Shown here: positions 22,535 to 23,674 of the stretch, one piece after another | Layout: each line of letters opens with the position of its first letter | Position numbering within the stretch: position 1 is the first letter of the stretch | Assembly (NCBI GenBank): GCA_964384625.1 | Contig: CAYLNH010000097.1 | Span: forward strand, 1 to 23,674 | Reading direction: 5' to 3' | Source: CAYLNH01 sp964384625 | GTDB taxonomy: Bacteria > Verrucomicrobiota > Lentisphaeria > JABSQK01 | DNA: 23,674 nucleotides | Program-made: the position numbers and the translations under genes | The notes under the pieces: generated by a model | Databases searched by the model: none | Told to the model about the DNA's origin: nothing | The model's input: only the letters and a program-made list of their open reading frames with translations

Positions 22535-23314
22535 TTACCAGGAATTATTTGTTGCGTGTACGGCCGGCCGCCACGCGACATATGGCACGTCTCCGGATGA
22601 TTTTATACTGGTGTCGTACCAGGTGCCCCCCCCATATTCACCACCCCAGGTAGGAACTCGAAAGTCGATTGCCGCCATGGATACGGCATGGCCATCGAAG
22701 AATGCGACATTCACGTCTCCCGCATGTCGGCCAGTGTACGCATAGCTGAACCAGTGGTAGGGCCAGTTCTGGCCGATCCATCCATCTGCAATAAGCAACC
22801 CCTTTTCATTGAGGTCCATAGCGTGCATGGGCCAGGGACCGGTTCGCTCCATTTCTCGGTACCAAGGGTGCGTGTCTTGGCCAAATGAGCCGTTGTTGAT
22901 CCCCGATTCAACATCCAGGAACGGCGACATGGCGTACTCGGGCTTGGGCTTTGTATCGGTGCCTCCGTTTTCCGTTGGGCAGTCGAATGTGTCCATTGGC
23001 GCATAGTTATCGTCGATAAGTATGTCGGCGTAGAATGGAGTCGTATCATCGTTGCCGTGGGCTTGCCACCGGCTGTAAGGGGCAGAGGGGGTGGTCTTGT
23101 TCGGCCCCGTCCATGAGGGTGGCATGAGTTCAGCATTGTCAGAACCATACATGACAAAAGCAAGATGGATCTGCTTCAGGTTATTCAGGCAACTGATTCG
23201 GTTTGCCGATTCTCTTGCCCGCGTCAGTGCCGGCAGCAGCATGGCGGCGAGAATCGAAATGATCGCAACCACCACGAGCAATTCAATGAGCGTAAATTTC
23301 CCTCTTGTAGCCAT
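22535..23314 (-). CDS. Pseudopilin, H-X9-DG type
   Basis: The product is 259 residues. The ATG at 23314 has GGGAG 8 nt upstream and yields MATRGKFTLIELLVVVAIISILAAMLLPALTRARESANRISCLNNLKQIHLAFVMYGSDN. Phe7 is the +1 residue after cleavage and Glu11 the +5 Glu; Lys, not Gly, precedes the cleavage site. Near the C-terminus RHAGDVNVAFFDGHAVS carries a true H-X9-DG motif, the only intact one among the three pseudopilins here. Many Trp and Tyr residues in the body (GTWYD, WPYHWFSYAY) suggest a globular, possibly carbohydrate-facing domain, but that is speculation. It is convergent with the tRNA-Cys side. No clear promoter; the upstream 40 nt are AT-rich. Confidence 0.92.
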   Translation of the reverse strand: MATRGKFTLIELLVVVAIISILAAMLLPALTRARESANRISCLNNLKQIHLAFVMYGSDNAELMPPSWTGPNKTTPSAPYSRWQAHGNDDTTPFYADILIDDNYAPMDTFDCPTENGGTDTKPKPEYAMSPFLDVESGINNGSFGQDTHPWYREMERTGPWPMHAMDLNEKGLLIADGWIGQNWPYHWFSYAYTGRHAGDVNVAFFDGHAVSMAAIDFRVPTWGGEYGGGTWYDTSIKSSGDVPYVAWRPAVHATNNSW

Positions 23315-23424
23315 AATCAGCTCTCCCGGGTCAGATTGACCGCCAAAGTGATCTAATAACTATATGAATATGGGGCGGAATTCTGCTGAATGCAAGAGGG
23401 TTTCGGAATATTCTCCAGGTGGTT

Positions 23425-23445
23425 CCGGCAGCTGGGGCCTGCCGG
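23425..23445. other. GC-rich hairpin in the right-end intergenic region
   Basis: CCGGCAG and CTGCCGG pair around a 7-nt loop. It lies in the last 360 bases of the window, which otherwise hold only a REP-like copy and the terminator-like hairpin at 23636. I see no gene there. Confidence 0.4.
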
Positions 23446-23593
23446 CGGCAAGGCCGCTTGCTTTCTGATTTAATGACTCGATTGTCGTCGTGTCGTGGAG
23501 GAGATCGCGGGGCCGCGGCAGCCACTGGCCGGCGGTTGTCGAGCAGGCTCGGACTGCGCCTGCACCCCCACGATGTTGGCCCGGCGCGTGTTC

Positions 23594-23621
23594 GGTTACT
23601 GCTCCGCGTCATTATTGACGG
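23594..23621 (+). repeat. REP-like element, partial copy
   Basis: GGTTACTGCT then CCGCGTCATTATTGACGG: the same element as at 19177 (TTAT loop) but with the 3' arm cut short and running into GTACCTGTTTACC. Confidence 0.8.
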
Positions 23622-23635
23622 TACCTGTTTACCGC

Positions 23636-23662
23636 GCCTCAAACTGAGGCTGTAATTTTTTT
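23636..23662 (+). terminator. Short intrinsic terminator
   Basis: GCCTCA-AAC-TGAGGC stem (23636-23650) followed by TGTAA and eight T. No plus-strand gene ends nearby, so it may belong to a transcript not recognised here or act as part of a repeat. Confidence 0.5.
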
Positions 23663-23674
23663 CTTCATCAGCGC

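Noticed and set aside
23419..23655. Small 78-codon frame at the right end
   Set aside because: It runs through a REP-like copy and has Arg/Ala-rich composition with no ribosome site or family.
1..23674. Prophage, integrative element, defence island or biosynthetic cluster
   Set aside because: No integrase, transposase, terminase, restriction, toxin-antitoxin or multi-enzyme cluster is present. The phage-like modules in the surface protein are isolated domains.

Overview
The window (about 23.7 kb, roughly 62% G+C by eye) looks like chromosomal DNA of a PVC-superphylum bacterium, most likely a member of Lentisphaerota. Three separate genes encode prepilin-like proteins with the motif FTLIE[LM]LV...AIL.A.LLPVL and the following NNL(K/R)Q(I/L) stretch. 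This expanded H-X9-DG-type pseudopilin family is typical of Lentisphaerae, Planctomycetes and Verrucomicrobia. In all three the residue before the Phe is Arg, Pro or Lys rather than Gly, which fits Lentisphaerae best. A Cys-type sulfatase, a decayed GH5 glycosidase, a CBM9-like secreted protein and a xylose-isomerase-like plus Gfo/Idh/MocA pair add a polysaccharide-degrader flavour. The phylum call is an inference from protein style, not from a marker gene.

Layout. 20-1231 (-) secreted CBM9-like protein; 1615-5415 (+) a 1266-residue cell-surface beta-helix protein with a Gly-rich, Cys-containing C-terminal anchor; 5560-6918 (-) sulfatase; 7147-8352 (+) decayed GH5 glycosidase with an in-frame amber codon; 8365-8690 a 77-bp tandem array of REP-like hairpins; 8797-9588 (+) sugar isomerase/epimerase-like TIM barrel; 9920-10945 (+) Gfo/Idh/MocA oxidoreductase; 11006-11187 direct and inverted copies of a second hairpin repeat; 11285-13150 (-) GTP-dependent PEP carboxykinase; 13398-14207 (+) pseudopilin; 14309-15418 (+) family 4 glycosyltransferase; 15421-15569 a third repeat cluster; 15750-16241 (+) small membrane protein; 16539-19043 (+) HrpB helicase; 19255-19767 (-) membrane-anchored dual-specificity phosphatase; 19862-20572 (-) methyltransferase; 20697-20825 a MITE-like multi-hairpin element; 20990-21721 (+) pseudopilin; 21725-21840 heptamer array; 22120-22193 (+) tRNA-Cys; about 22274-22531 a probable gene remnant; 22535-23314 (-) pseudopilin.

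Gene organisation. Most genes are single transcription units on alternating strands, several with a recognisable sigma70-like promoter and an intrinsic-terminator hairpin. There is no long operon. The isomerase and oxidoreductase genes point the same way and could serve one sugar-oxidation route, but a strong terminator-like hairpin lies between them. PEP carboxykinase, HrpB, the phosphatase and the methyltransferase are housekeeping or generic.

I see no defence system, CRISPR array, prophage, transposase or biosynthetic cluster. The unusual content is in the gaps and in two genes. At least five short repeat families occupy the intergenic spaces. The best is a 20-nt hairpin (CCGCGTCATTCTTGACGCGG) present as five copies in an array and three dispersed full or near-full copies plus one half copy. 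The 1266-residue protein combines a beta-helix, three GAGQSR-type modules and an unusual C-terminal tail. The GH5 gene appears to be caught in decay.
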